Below, one piece after another: positions 11,091 through 22,429 of a DNA stretch of 64,000 nucleotides. The stretch's first letter is position 1. The number at the start of each line of letters is the position of its first letter. Both the position numbers and the translations under genes were made by a program. The notes beneath the pieces are model-generated. The model did no database searches and was not told the origin of the DNA. It saw only the letters and a list, made by a program, of their open reading frames with translations. This DNA comes from Sepioteuthis lessoniana (Eukaryota; Mollusca; Cephalopoda; Myopsida; Loliginidae): the NCBI GenBank assembly GCA_963585895.1, contig CAUZXS010002443.1, positions 64,501 to 128,500 on the forward strand, written 5' to 3'.

Positions 11091-12344
11091 ATTGGAAAAA
11101 ACATTCGTCATTTTGTGACAGAGAGAGTGAGAGCCCCCCCACAGGTGGGTTTATTAATTAACGGTTCTAAGGGATTGGAATGAATTAAATGTATAGAAGA
11201 AATAAGTTTGTTTTTTTAATACAGAGAAAGAAAAGGAATTTCCTTTTTTTTCCTTTTGGAATAACGTTTCTGGGGTTGAGTTTGTTAGTTAAGTGAGGTG
11301 ATGGTTCAGGGTGGTTGATGGATGGGTTCGTTAATTGAAGCCTATGATAAATGCCGAATGGGATTTTAGGTGGTCTGAGGACGAAATCCAGACCCAAGGT
11401 CTGAGACAAGATAAGTAGGTTTAGCAAACTTAAGTGGATGATGGCTGCAGGAAAACTCAGCAGGGAATCCAAATTCATTTTTAGTACTACTTGAAAAGCA
11501 GTCACCGGCAGAGTTTCAGAGATTATACGAAAATGCATTTTCTATACTCCACCTTAATCCATATAAACAGTCGGCAGAGGAGAACTGGGGAGTAGAGAGA
11601 GAGAGACCGACATTTTTCGGTGGTCAGAGATCGACATTTTTCGACAGAGACAGATATTTTTCGGTGATAAAAGACAGACATTTTTCGGAGTCCAGAGGGA
11701 AGACAGACATTTGAGCGGTCAGACAGAGACACCGAACTCTGCGAAAACGACTTGTTGAATTTTCTTGGTCCGATCAGAACCAAGAGATGGAAATACAATC
11801 TTTGCAAATCCAGATAATTTTGTCAACAAAGCCGAGAAAACGGACCGCTAAGTCAATGTGTCTATAACAAAGATCCGTAGTTGTCTCCCTTATATCGTCT
11901 GGATAGATCAGACTGATCTAGCCTTTTCTCTCTCAGTCACTTCAGACCGAACGAGTGAATCTCATGTAACATTTTTTTGTACTCTACTCATTTGTGTAAT
12001 TTATTTTGTGGCGAGATAGAGACATAGCCTTAAAAAGGTTTTATTATACATGAATCCAAAGTGTTGCCTATTTCTTTTTGTACCCTTATGGTTGCGACGG
12101 GAACTATTTTCTTCGTAAATAGCGATTCCTTTCGGCGTGGAACCCAGCCTAATCAACTCCCACAATTGGACCATTCTGAGGGAACAGAGCACCGCTGTTC
12201 GGATCAAAAAAATTCACAATGTGGCGAATAGTGGTGGTTTCTTCAGCTCAACAAAATGAGCCCGTGTGATTTTATTTCGGCCGAAGCTGCCACAGAGAGA
12301 TGAGATACAGCGGCCGGCGGCTGAGTCCTACGTCAGAATTTGGT
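10771..12344. other. No gene seen; GACATTTTTCGG minisatellite
   Basis: A (TC)n(TA)n run lies at 11059-11090. At 11600-11725 a unit of about 30 bp around GACAGACATTTTTCGG is repeated four to five times. The stretch 11740-12330 is GC-richer and contains TTTTGTGGCGAGA (12005) and AATGTGGCGAATAG (12219), which resemble primer-site neighbourhoods of gypsy-type LTRs. No coding domain is seen, so any LTR call is weak. Confidence 0.4.
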
Positions 12345-12735
12345 GATTATAAATCTATTTCAACTGATTACTCCATATGAGAAACCAACCTCTTCAGATA
12401 GCCATCACACAATGGGAAGAAAAAATTATTTAAATATTCTTTCAATAGATTCTTACTCGTTTAAAAAAGTAAAAAAAAACAAAACAGACATTAATAAATA
12501 AATAAATAAATAGTGTGGGACAATAAGATATGGGCTAGAAGTTGGCGTCAAAACCGGATGTAATGTCATTGTCTGGTGTCATGTATCCATCTGTATCTAA
12601 AAGAAATTATCAAGACTCACGGAACCTTCAGCAACTTCAATAAATTAACCGATTTTTTCTCTCCATTGTGTGATGGCTATCTGAAGAGGTTGGTTTCTCC
12701 TATGGAGTGACCAGCTGAAATAAATTTATGATAGT
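12345..12735. mobile_element. Foldback (MITE-like) element
   Basis: Arms of about 75-80 bp at 12345-12425 and 12655-12735 are reverse complements with few mismatches; both carry GATAGCCATCACACAATGG or its complement. They enclose a ~230-bp core. The core (AAGATATGGG...GTCAAAACC...GATGTAAT) recurs without these arms at 18815-19000, and inverted at 14510-14590. No coding. Likely a non-autonomous DNA transposon or hairpin repeat; superfamily unknown. Confidence 0.65.
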
Positions 12736-12897
12736 CAAATAAGGCTCTGTTGAGTTTTTCCCATTATATGAATTTTCTCAGTATAGAATTTATAAATTTA
12801 TATATCAATTATCGTAAATTTAGCACTCCTGAAGATTTGTAAGAATCCTCTCATATATCCTCCAACTGAATCATTCCCAACTCATCTTCTTTGGAAG

Positions 12898-12900
<3 letters not shown>
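12655..12900 (+). repeat. Dispersed repeat G, copy 1
   Basis: Aligns with 14650-14890. Shared blocks are TTGTGTGATGGCTATCT, AGAATCCTCT(C/T)ATATAT and ATTCCCAACTCAT. Each copy runs into a microsatellite: (TA)n at 12900-12928 here and (TG)n at the other. Confidence 0.65.
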
Positions 12901-12931
<31 letters not shown>

Positions 12932-13060
12932 TTCTTCTGGCGATTTTTCAATAGTCACGACCGAAATCATTAACAAATGGGGTAATGTTAAAAAGGGGGG
13001 GGGAAGAAACCCATAGAGAGAAGGTAAAAACCCCCAAAATCTCTGCTCTCTAGATCGCCA
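12901..13060. repeat. TA microsatellite and spacer
   Basis: (TA)n at about 12900-12928, then a G-run near 12999. No gene is seen. Confidence 0.7.
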
Positions 13061-13129
13061 CTAGATTCCCCAAAGACAAAGATTATCAAATAGTCTTCTC
13101 TGTTGAAATAGCGTTATAGCTATGGCCTC

Positions 13130-13360
13130 TAAAATGGCCCGATATTTCTTGCGCCTAGCCTTGTACAAGACAGAGAAACGATCATCAGAGTAGTTTGTCT
13201 GGCATATATAGTGATCATACAAGTGCTCGTCAATAGCTGACTCTTGTGCTTGAGAAGATCCGTATGTAGTTTCTTGGAACCGCCTGAGTTATTCTTGTGG
13301 GACGTGCTGCTTAACTCAAATTCCCAACCTTTGGGTAGTCCTACCTATGTAGTTAACATT
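13130..13360 (-). mobile_element. Penelope-like element relic 1, GIY-YIG domain
   Basis: On the minus strand 13355-13327 reads NYIGRTTQRLG, followed by QHVPQ. The same frame later gives SAIDEHLYDHYICQTNYSDDRFSVL down to about 13140. This is the YIG half of a GIY-YIG nuclease with its downstream conserved block, as found at the C-terminus of Penelope-like reverse transcriptases. The frame carries at least two stops and no RT domain is recognisable next to it. 13359-13700 is open on the minus strand in two frames but I do not recognise it. Confidence 0.6.
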
Positions 13361-13599
13361 ACTGACTTTGAAATTTATACACCTTCATACTTTGTTGATG
13401 TATAAGGTAAGGCGTCTTTTTGGGAAGACGAAAAGGCAGTGGTGAAGATGGTTCTCGCCTTAAACGAGCAAAATCGACCCAGAGATTTTTCAACCAACAA
13501 CTGGCTAACAGATCCAATCCAATCCAGAGCTTGGTATATGTATACCAAGATGTGTGGAGGAATAGTAATTCCTGAGGTTCTACGAAAAGTAAAACTTCG

Positions 13600-14330
13600 G
13601 GTGTTAGCTCCACAATAATACAACACAAATTCGCACAAGCAACGTAGGCACGAGAAATTTGACAAAGAACCCTTAAAAAAACAACTTTATATTTTATCAA
13701 CTCGACAATGGCAGTAATTATACAAAAGGTATTTATATGTGTGTGTGTCTAAAACACGTATGTTCTCAGACAAATTGAATGTGTGTATATGTGTGAGTAT
13801 GTCCAAATTCAAAGGAGAAGATAGGATTTTACTTACATATAATTGTATGTGTATGTATATGCGTGTGTCCTGGTATGTATGAGCTTTCGGCAACTCTCCT
13901 AACCGTAGTGTATATTAGAGTCATCTGGTGTCAATCTATCGTACCGTGATGTGACTGTCAGCGGATCTGTCGATTTCTCTCTCCCCAAACAAAAAAACTT
14001 CGCTGTTTATACTTTTAGGTAAAATAAAAGTGGATCAAAGCAAAATATTTTAAGTTTATTACAGGTCAAATTAAGTTCAAATGCGCGGACGTCGGTGAAA
14101 ACACAACTTGTTACCAGTCTTAACCGATTTGATTCACAGAAATTACTTATTTATTTTGGAACCTAACTATTTTTGTTTCTGTGACAAATTTTTCTATAAG
14201 TTAGTTTTTGATCTGCTTTTTCTAGAATATTCTATTCTATGTATCTTTCGCTGATTGATTTAAAAATATAAGAATGTAAATTCTATGTAAATGAGATTTT
14301 GATCCTTTTTTTAAAATATTTTTTAATACG
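13600..14330. repeat. Dispersed repeat D, copy 1 (LTR-like)
   Basis: Matches 28283-29010 in blocks: CTCCACAA(T)A(A)TACAACACAAA at 13608, GTGGATCAAAG at 14031, TTTTTCTAGAAT(A/G)TTCT...GCTGATTG at 14216-14260, and TTTTGATCCT at 14297. Order and direction are the same in both. It contains a (TG)-rich middle. It may be a decayed LTR, but no coding region adjoins either copy. Confidence 0.5.
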
Positions 14331-14650
14331 TGTTCTGAGTTGATGGCATTAAAGTTAATGGTATTGAATTTAGATACTGTTGATCTAATACTACACATGC
14401 TGAGATTTCCTTAGAAAAATATATGAAAAAAAGTAGTTGTAATTTGTGAGTAAATGTTTTATTTACTTTACTTTTTTTAATTTCTTATTCACAGAAGGTC
14501 TGTGAATCTTCTTAATTTTTTTAGATACATAAGGTTTTGACACCAACATCAAGCCCATATCTTTTTGTCTACCACTCCCTTTCTGTATTCATTTTCATTT
14601 TTTATTTTTTTCTAACTCGTAAGAATCATTTGAAAGAATATTTCTATAAT
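14331..14650. other. Spacer with inverted fragment of the foldback core
   Basis: 14510-14590 read on the minus strand gives AAAGATATGGGCTTGATGTTGGTGTCAAAACC, matching the core at 12525-12565 and 18860-18885. The rest is AT-rich with nothing recognisable. Confidence 0.5.
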
Positions 14651-14897
14651 TTTTTTCTCTCAATTGTGTGATGGCTATCTAAGGTGGGTGACTTCTCATA
14701 TGGGTTGGCCAGCTTAAATAAATTCCTTATAGCCAAATAACGGTCGGTTGAGATTTTTCCAATTAAATTTGCTCTATATGAAATTTATAAATTTATCTAT
14801 GAATTATCATACAGCGAGTACTTCTGGAGATTTATAAGAATCCTCTTATATATTCTCTATTTGAATAATTCCCAACTCATTTTCTTTGTATATATAA

Positions 14898-14934
<37 letters not shown>

Positions 14935-14935
14935 A
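14650..14935 (+). repeat. Dispersed repeat G, copy 2, and TG microsatellite
   Basis: Partner of 12655-12900. It ends in (TG)n at 14899-14932, directly against the left edge of the gypsy-B fossil. Confidence 0.65.
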
Positions 14936-17330
14936 TGGAATCGCTCCCCTACCAGAGACGGTGAAAGCTATTCAAGAGTTCCCAGTCCAAATAAGGATTA
15001 ATCAACTGCGTCGTTTCATCGGAATTATTTACTTTTACCAGCGATTCATTTCGAACTTTAAGACAATTCTAAATCCGCTAATTTCCTCCCGATAAAGAAC
15101 AAGAGCAAACCCCTGCAGGTATTTCGCTCAGCTAAGACCACGCTGGCGAACTTTACTAAATTGACATTCATTGAAAAACACAACTACGTCTAACAACGGA
15201 TGCATTAGATGCAGGGGTAGACGCAGTAGTCGAGCAAGAGTTAAATGCTCAACGTAAACTCATTGCATTCTTCTCAGCCCAACTTTTCCCAGCTCAATCA
15301 CAATCCAGCACTTTCACTTGAGAATTGTAAGTCTGTTAAACATTTCCGACACCTGTTAGAAAGTCAACACTTCGCGATCTTCCCCGACCACAAACCACTA
15401 ACAACGGCCATGTACAACAGCTCCGACAAGTATACAGCTCGTGAGATCAGACACTTGGACTACATCTCCCAGTTTACCACTGATCTCAGACGCATAAAAG
15501 GCGAAAACAACACAGTTGCAGACACACTTTCTAAGATTGAACTCAGCACCCTTAACAAAGACATTCTGAACCAGGATTTAATAGCCGACAGGCAGAAATC
15601 CGACTCAACTCTGCAAGGTGTATTGACTGATACTTCTTTAGCGCTTCAGTGATTCCCAGCCCCCTTCAGCAACAAGACGCTTTACTGTGACGTCAAGTTG
15701 GGCTTTTCCAGACCAGACATTCTTCCAACATTCAGGAAACTCGTATTTGGACACTTGCACAGTTTGTCTCATCCAAGCAAACGAGCTACAGTCAACTCAT
15801 CGCCGATCACTTTGTATGGGCCAATATGAACTCTGACGTCTGAGACTAGGTTTCCAAGTGCTTGGAATGCCAGAAGTGCAAAATACACAAATACATAAAG
15901 TTCCCAATTGGTATTTTCAGCACACCCAACATCTGCTTCACTCACATACACGTAGACATAGTCGGGTCATTACCAATGTGTCAGGGGTACCATACCTCCT
16001 GACAATCGTAGATCGTTTCTCCGGTTGGTCAACGGCCATACCCATCAAGGACACCTCAGCCAACACAGTTTCCAAACCGGTCTTGCAGGAATGGATCGCA
16101 ATCTTTGGCATTCCCCAGGTGATCACAACCGATCGCGGGATGTAATTCCAATGATCCCTTTTTACGGAATTTAACCACCTCCTGGGGATGAAACACGTAC
16201 AACGGCTTATCATCCTTGTGCCAAAGGCCTTGTGGGGGGGATTCACCGATCTCTGAAAACTTCTCTGGCTACCAGAAACGAGACTAATAATTGGGTTGAC
16301 GATTTCCCCTTGATCATGTTATCATTGAGAAATACTATAAAAGAAGAGTTGGGTTGTTCAGCGGCTGAACTCGTCTTTGACACACCTTTGATAATATTTC
16401 TCACTTCGCATGGATTCAAGACCAAATGCAAATTTCGCCCAGAAGTTGTGGCACAAAATGGCCAAATTAGCATACATTCGCCCGCGAAACCGACTAACAG
16501 ATGTATACGTTCCTCATCACCTGCAATAATGCAAATTCGTCTTTGTGAGGAACGACGCGGTCAAATGTTGTCTCACATTGACGAACACGGGGCCTTTTAA
16601 GGTACTTAACCGCACAGACAAACATATTACGATCAAGCGTGGTAACAACAATGACACTGTCGCTATGGACTGGATCAAACCCGCTTTTATTGAAAAGGCA
16701 GATACTGTTGGAGTTCTATCGTAAGGCATAGTTGCAATGAGTTAGTGCTCACATGCGTAATGAATTACGAGTTGAAGTGAGATTATATGGACATATATTC
16801 GAAGGTGGCCAAGTCCATTCCCTGGACAGGGATTAGTTGCTGGCCCAGTGAGTGGGCATATTAGAGTATATATACACCGGCTTGCTTCTGTCATGTTTCA
16901 GGTGTTACAGGTTCGGTATTGAGTTACCGCCCGTTCTACTTTTTGTCTGCCAGCCTGGTGCTAGCTGGGGCCTCTGAGCCGGTAAGTGTTGTTCTTGTTT
17001 ATTGTGCACGTTAGAGCAGTGACTTCTACATCTCCTCCCCACGAATAAGCCGTGTTGTATGAGGGATGTATCCTTCTTTTAGGCCTGCTCTGTTGTGTGG
17101 TAATAACCTGGATAGAGCTCGGGGAATTCTCGACAATCGAAGGCGTGGGGATGTACATGTGGCTTGTTTGTTGGGTTCAATTGCTGTGTGTGCGTCATTA
17201 CCGGAAGATGTTGAGGGATAGGGGTGCAAGAGTGGAGCATTGCTTAAGGGAGTTATTGGTCCTGATGTTGCACTTGATATACAATCAACGCTCCATCAAA
17301 CGCATCATTAGATTCTTCCAAACCTTCACT
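14936..17330 (+). mobile_element. Ty3/gypsy retrotransposon fossil (gypsy-B), 3' part
   Basis: Broken Ty3/gypsy pol on the + strand, cut off on its left by a (TG)n run. Parts in order: the end of reverse transcriptase (14940-15095, LRRFIGIIYFYQRFISNF), RNase H (15245-15650, FAIFPDHKPLTTAMY, then REIRHLDYISQF), and the integrase core (15940-16145, VDRFSGWSTAIPI and GIPQVITTDRG). Later integrase follows (16290-16400), then a C-terminal end near 16720. After it, 16740-17330 looks like a 3' LTR with TATATATAC at 16867. gag and the 5' LTR are not in this stretch. Several breaks; moderately old. Confidence 0.8.
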
Positions 17331-17339
17331 CAATGAGCA

Positions 17340-17856
17340 ACGAACAACAGCAACACCTCCGAGGAAACAAATTAGTTCCAGACTTAAAGTCACCTTCCCT
17401 AAAAGGTTTAAATCATATATCTATTACTAATTGATATGATGAATTATCTAGGAGGGCCTTATCGTAGCGTACTGGCTACTCAAAAATAAAAATCCCCGTT
17501 TTAAAAAAACTCAGTGTCATCCATGACGTCAGCTAACAACAACGTTATGCCTACATATCTTGTGGAATTTTCCGTTACCAACGCGAAAGCTATTCTCCAA
17601 AAAAGTAATTCTGTAGCACAAACAGAAGGCTACACATAAAAGGAGAATAAAGCATGTAGTATTTAAAAGCTCCTCGTGTTTGTATCATGAGATATCCTAT
17701 CATTACTAATATTAAAAAGAAGGACTTCCGGCTTTTGGTAACACAGAATTCCCTCAACTAAAACCACGAAAGAAACAGCGGTTAGCACCATATAAACACT
17801 GCAGTCAACAACCCAAGGGAACATTCCGGCTGAGACAGCCGGCATTTGTCTCTGCC
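17340..17856. other. Spacer; repeat shared with 32190-32335
   Basis: 17470-17600 (CTACTGGCTAC-like start, TGACGTCAGC(T)AACAACAACG, then CCAACGCGAAAGC) resembles 32195-32320. No gene is seen. Confidence 0.45.
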
Positions 17857-18095
17857 TCCTACCACACAAGACTTGACATAAGGTCTTTTTTAAAGTTGGG
17901 ATTTAGGAAGGGAAAGGTCGGGCACGAGCCAAAACTCATGCCTTGCTGGATGTATACCAATCATCGGCTCACTGAGTGCAATGTGAGCCAGAAGCCTGCT
18001 GGACTTGAACTCACTTGATATATAACGTGAGCCCGGCACGGATGTTTGTTTATAGCTTAAACTAGACCCGAAAGTTTAGTGCTATGCAATGCTTG
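17857..18095 (+). repeat. Dispersed repeat H, copy 1
   Basis: Matches 25515-25735 in order: GACTTGACA(T/C)AAGGTC, ATCGGCTCACT(G/T)(A/G)GTGCAATGTGAGCC, (G)CCCGG(G)CACG(G/T)ATG, and AGCTTAAACTAGAC...GTCTAGTGCCAT-like. GC-rich relative to surroundings. Function unknown; possibly an element end. Confidence 0.6.
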
Positions 18096-18815
18096 TCAAT
18101 GATGTCATCGCCCACCTGCAGGTGACCCAGCCGAAGCCGGGAGACGTAAATCCTCGAATCTGTCCTTGACCTTGAAGAACAGGAGAGGAACAGATATCCC
18201 CTCCGGGCCTGATACCGGCCGGCGAGCGAGGAAAGTATCCGTATCTCCTCTGGTTATAGCACTCTGTTCAAGGTCTTATCAGCAGCAGATTCCATAGAGG
18301 CACCGCTACAAGCCAAACCCAGCAGCCGATGTGTTAAGTCCAGCCAGCAGACGACACAGGAACCAACCAATCACCACTGTTCTCTCTCTCTCTCTCTCTC
18401 AACACCTCTTCGCAGGTCTAACTTAAGAAAGTCTTTTAAGAATCACCTCAAGTGTCCTCACTACACCTCTTGCCAGACACCTTGAGACGACGACGCAGCG
18501 GCACCACCAAGTCACAGAATCTGCAGGCCGGTTCCAGCTTCACCCAGTAGCGGTTTTCTGCATCAGCGAATCAGCATCTACATTTCAAGACCTGCGACAG
18601 ACCATTCGCGTATGACAACTCCGACTACATCCTGGTCCTTAAGTGGACAAACTACCAACTTCATTGTTATCGATTCGCCAAATAAAAGCTTGGCTCTTCG
18701 AATTAACTCTCTTGTCTTTGTCATCCTTGCCGAGTTAGTCGTCAATCACTTATTTTCAGAAGTTTGTGGGATCGACATATTTATCGACCCCGCAACAGAT
18801 TTTACTCATTGAAAA
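18096..18815 (+). repeat. LTR-like segment with poly(A) signal
   Basis: Non-coding, GC-richer block with a (TC)n run at 18382-18400. AATAAAAGCTTGGCTCTTCG at 18680 looks like a poly(A) signal followed by a short R/U5, and the end (TTTGTGGGATCGACATA) resembles 3430-3445. No internal region is adjacent, so this may be a solo LTR or fragment. Confidence 0.4.
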
Positions 18816-19000
18816 AATAAATGAATAAAGAAAGAAAGAGAGTTGGGGACCAAAAGATATGGGATATAACTTGGTGTCAAAACCTGATGTAATATTATTG
18901 TCTGGTGTCGTATATCTTTATGTATCTAAAAAAATCATTTTACTAGACTCACAGAACCTTCATTAACTGAAATCTTTTCAATAAGTTAACCAATTTTATT
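18816..19000 (+). repeat. Repeat related to foldback core
   Basis: AAGATATGGG, TTGGTGTCAAAACCTGATGTAAT, ATTGTCTGGTGTC and GTATCTAAAA are in the same order as in 12520-12610. The foldback arms are absent here. Confidence 0.6.
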
Positions 19001-19784
19001 TTAAGAAAAAATCTGTCTATTTATTCATTTATTTATTTATTAAGAAAAACGTGGTGATAAATATCATTTTCAATATCAAACTTATCACATGTTAATTTTT
19101 TTATAGGTTTTTCATCTTTCCTAGTTAAGATTGAAATTTAGTTTTTATTTAATTTCTTGATATTTTTGTATATATTTTTCATTTTGAATACCGCCATTTT
19201 AATTACCTTTAAAATCATTAATATCATTATAATAATTAGTCATTAATAATTATATCTCTAATTTAAAAAAGTTAACTATTATTACAATTATTGCTAATCT
19301 ATTATTATTATTATTATTGTTGTTGTTGTTGTTACCGTTATCACATTCCCAACGACACTAATACTAATACTGATACCATAAGTTTTATCCTACTATTGTT
19401 ATCATCAATTTTTCTATTGACCTTTATCGTATGAGTTTTAATCTATTTTTCTGTTGGCATTTAAAAATTAGTCCATTATGGTTATTCAATAGCTGGCTGG
19501 TAAATTTATATCTAATGATGCTTTTTTTTTCTCCGGGCAAAGGTTGCATCTACTGTTAAAGCTTCCTGGAGTAGAAGATTCCTTAATAAAGCCCCACTTA
19601 ATTTGTGGAATTAGGCCCCTATCTCTCCAGCACCAAAACCACCTCGTTAGGTCGGTTTGGTTTCGAAGCAAAGGATTGGAAAATGAGTGTCTATGATTGC
19701 AGAACCTCTGATTCCAATTTCCAGCCAATTTCCAATATAAACCTTCTCTTCTTTATTTTCCATGGGGAAATATTTGCTGGGTTA
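19001..19784. other. No gene seen; ATT/GTT microsatellite
   Basis: (ATT)n(GTT)n at about 19299-19333. 19485-19785 is moderately GC-rich with AATAAAGCC at 19585 and may belong to an LTR, but I have no second copy to support that. Confidence 0.5.
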
Positions 19785-20078
19785 TAAAAATTTATTTCTC
19801 GGGAAAAAAATCAAGCCGACCACGTGCGGACTTGATTTGGCCTGAGTGGAAAAGGGAGAAGTAATCACAGACAGTGCGGCACCGAAAAGATCCTTCCTCT
19901 TTTTATCAAGAACTACTATTCAGACCCTCAGTACGAATTCGGGGACCGAACTGTGAAAGCACGAAAAACTTAAGCCAGCAGATGGGTTTCGTCACTCGCT
20001 TCTTGAATTGCTGGTAAAAAATTTAAACAGACTGATGCTTCCCAAGAAATAAAAATAAAATTAAATGAAAGTAGACGA
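19785..20078 (+). repeat. Left arm of a ~300-bp inverted repeat
   Basis: The reverse complement lies at 27535-27840. Near-identical blocks are AAATCAAGCCGACCACGTGC, CACAGACAGTGCGGCACC and GGGTTTCGTCACTCGCTTC. Estimated identity by eye is around 90%. The arms bracket about 7.4 kb with two BEL/Pao fossils. Confidence 0.8.
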
Positions 20079-21540
20079 CACAAATTCTACCAAGTTAAGC
20101 AACTGAAAGAAAATTCAACCAAGAATTCTGCTGAAAAGAAACTTAAAGAAGACTCGAAATTTAATGAACTCTGAAACGTTTCTACAAAATAAAAAAAGAA
20201 TTACCTTTACTTGTATAAGTTGACAATGACTTCGACATTGAATTTAAATTCGACGAATACAAAAATATTTTACGCAACTTGAGAGATCTAAACTACAATT
20301 TAGCCTTCGCAAATGAGGAAGTAATTCACGTTCACAGTCTTATAGGAGTAGACGTAATTCAATTTATGAAAAATGTAAAAATTATAACCTGCATGAAAGG
20401 GTCAGCTTGGATGTTTCCTGGTGGTATTGCTCCCTTTGGAAATAGCCAACACTTTCTTCATAAAAGTCAAATAAAACCTGTGGGAAGTAAGAGTGGAACC
20501 CCTTGAAAACAATTTTATACGATAACATCTAATTACTCCCATTGCCCTATCTCTCGTGTAAATTTCGCATTGAACCCCAAAAAGAGTTATTCAGATTCTA
20601 TATGTGAGTTGTTTGGTTGAGAAAAGTTTAGAAAAAATGTTCCATGTTGATAGTTTAGGATCTTCACTTAATGAAGACAAATCTGTCAGTGACTATGACA
20701 AAGCTAAAATAAAAGAATTTGAAAACTCCATCCATTACAGAAACAATGCTTACTATGTGGATCTACCATGGCATAATGATAAACTTAAAACAGTCCCTTC
20801 TAATTATCCTGTAGCACTTAAAGTACTTAAAAAACTAACAATAACCTTGAAAGTAAAAATTTTATCAAAGAATATAACGACGTTTTTTACTAACAGGAAA
20901 TAGAGAGAATAATTGAAAGAATTCAAATAAATCCTTCTGAATTTTCTAATTACATCTGGATCCCACACAGACCTGTGATCAAGCTTGATTCTCAAGTAAC
21001 GAAGAAAATAAGACCAGTTTTCAATTGTTCGTTAAAAAATAAGGGAAGCTGTTCTCTTAATGAGGCAGCTTACTCGGGAATTAACCTCTTAAGTGACATG
21101 CTTCTTTTTAAAACAAATAAACATGTAATGTTAGCCGACACCAGAAAAGAAGCAGAAGCAGAATCAGAATCTGTTTTTAACAGAAGCAGAAGCAGAATCT
21201 GTTTTTAACAGAATCTGTTTTTAAATCTGTTTTTAACAGAAGCAGAAGCAGAATCTGTTTTTAACAGATTCTGCTTCTTCCTCAAAGAGGGAGATGAATT
21301 AATACGCTTTAGATACACTACTTTAATCTTTGGATTCAATGCAAGCCCCTTCATTCTGAACTTTGTTTTAAAGCATCATGCTGAACAATTCCCAACTGAT
21401 TCCTATAAAGAAATATTACTAAATAGCCTTTATATTGATAATCTACGTTAAACCAGTAATTCTAATGAAAAATTAATTTCGTTATATCCCAAAACTGCAG
21501 ATAGACTAAAATTTGGTAAATTTGATTTTTAGCGAGAAAA
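20079..21540 (+). mobile_element. BEL/Pao retrotransposon fossil (BEL-1)
   Basis: Broken BEL/Pao pol on the + strand. The pieces are typical of the family: a protease-to-RT linker region at 20279-20506 (HSLIGVDVIQFM, GIAPFGNSQHF); the RT N-terminus at 20604-20900 (FHVDSLGSSLNEDKS, YYVDLPWHNDKL); and RT fingers at 20975-21140 (TKKIRPVFNCSLKNKG, SLNEAAYSGINLL). An RT palm trace follows at 21290-21450 (FNASPFILNFVLKHHA). A short tandem repeat lies in it at 21155-21275. gag and a clear LTR pair were not seen for this copy. Several breaks. Confidence 0.75.
21155..21275. repeat. ~27-bp minisatellite (AGCAGAAGCAGAATCTG)
   Basis: Units of AGAAGCAGAAGCAGAATCTG followed by TTTTTAACAG are repeated about four times, the last partly inverted (AACAGATTCTGCTTCTTCC). 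Confidence 0.75.
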
Positions 21541-22429
21541 ATGTTGTTATTGTTTTTAGCAAAGAAATGTATTCTTGCGCGCGTGTGTTATTCCCTCGCT
21601 AAGTGTTGTTGGAAAAATAAAGGAGGATGATGAAGAAGTAAGAAGAAGATGCCGTAAGGTTTTATATGAAGGTTTTTAATGGCAGCATGGAATAAAGGGT
21701 ATACGTTTATGCTGCAAGTCTCGTAGGAAGGAAAGAAGTAAGGAAACAAAATGAAGTTGTTATAGAGTTGAGAAAGCATTTTAGCAGCTGAGCCTGAGCG
21801 AAAAGTGCATCGTTAGGTTAAGGCATTCTTCAATGTTTTGAGGGAGATATGTTCGCCATAGTGTAGCAAAAGTCGTGTTTGCTGTTTGAGGACAGAAACG
21901 ATTGTGGTCACCGTGAGTTTGTGATTCTGGTTGTTTCGGGGAGAAGCGTGAAGGTCTCCAGAAAATGTTGCCCAGAGGTGAAGTAGCTAGTTGTCGGAGC
22001 GGAATTTTTGCATCGCAGTCGACATAGCCAATTTTGGGAGTGACGTAAGGTTGTTCCTGTGTGTAGCATATTAAATTCATCTAATTCATATTCAACTGGG
22101 AACCCTTGATCTAAGAGAATAGACGCAAGGGGTCCATAAATTAGACGGCTTCCCTCATGTTGGTTTGATGCTGCTTCTGCTACTGATGCTACGTCTGTCC
22201 TGAACGAAGTTGTTCTGTGAAAAGGGAGAGTGTTTGGCAGCTTCCCCAATTTCTGCTGCCCGGAAAGATGATCCGGATTAAATAGGATAAGTCATCCTGA
22301 TTGGGTGAAATTATGCGTTGACCATAACGGTCGAATTAAATTATGCGCCAAACAAAAATATGAAATTCCTTCTGCTACAGATTTTAAAAAAATTTTTATA
22401 AAAAGATTGGTCGTTCCAAAATAGAATAT
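21541..22429. other. Unassigned stretch, open frames on minus strand
   Basis: GC-richer than its flanks. Minus-strand frames of 113 and 99 codons overlap at 21781-22249. Their peptides (for example GSRLIYGPLASILLDQGF) match no family I know. They could be part of a BEL/Pao or other element, or non-coding. Confidence 0.3.

Noticed and set aside
21781-22249. Overlapping minus-strand frames as a host gene
   Set aside because: No recognisable domain, no splice structure; kept only as an unassigned stretch.
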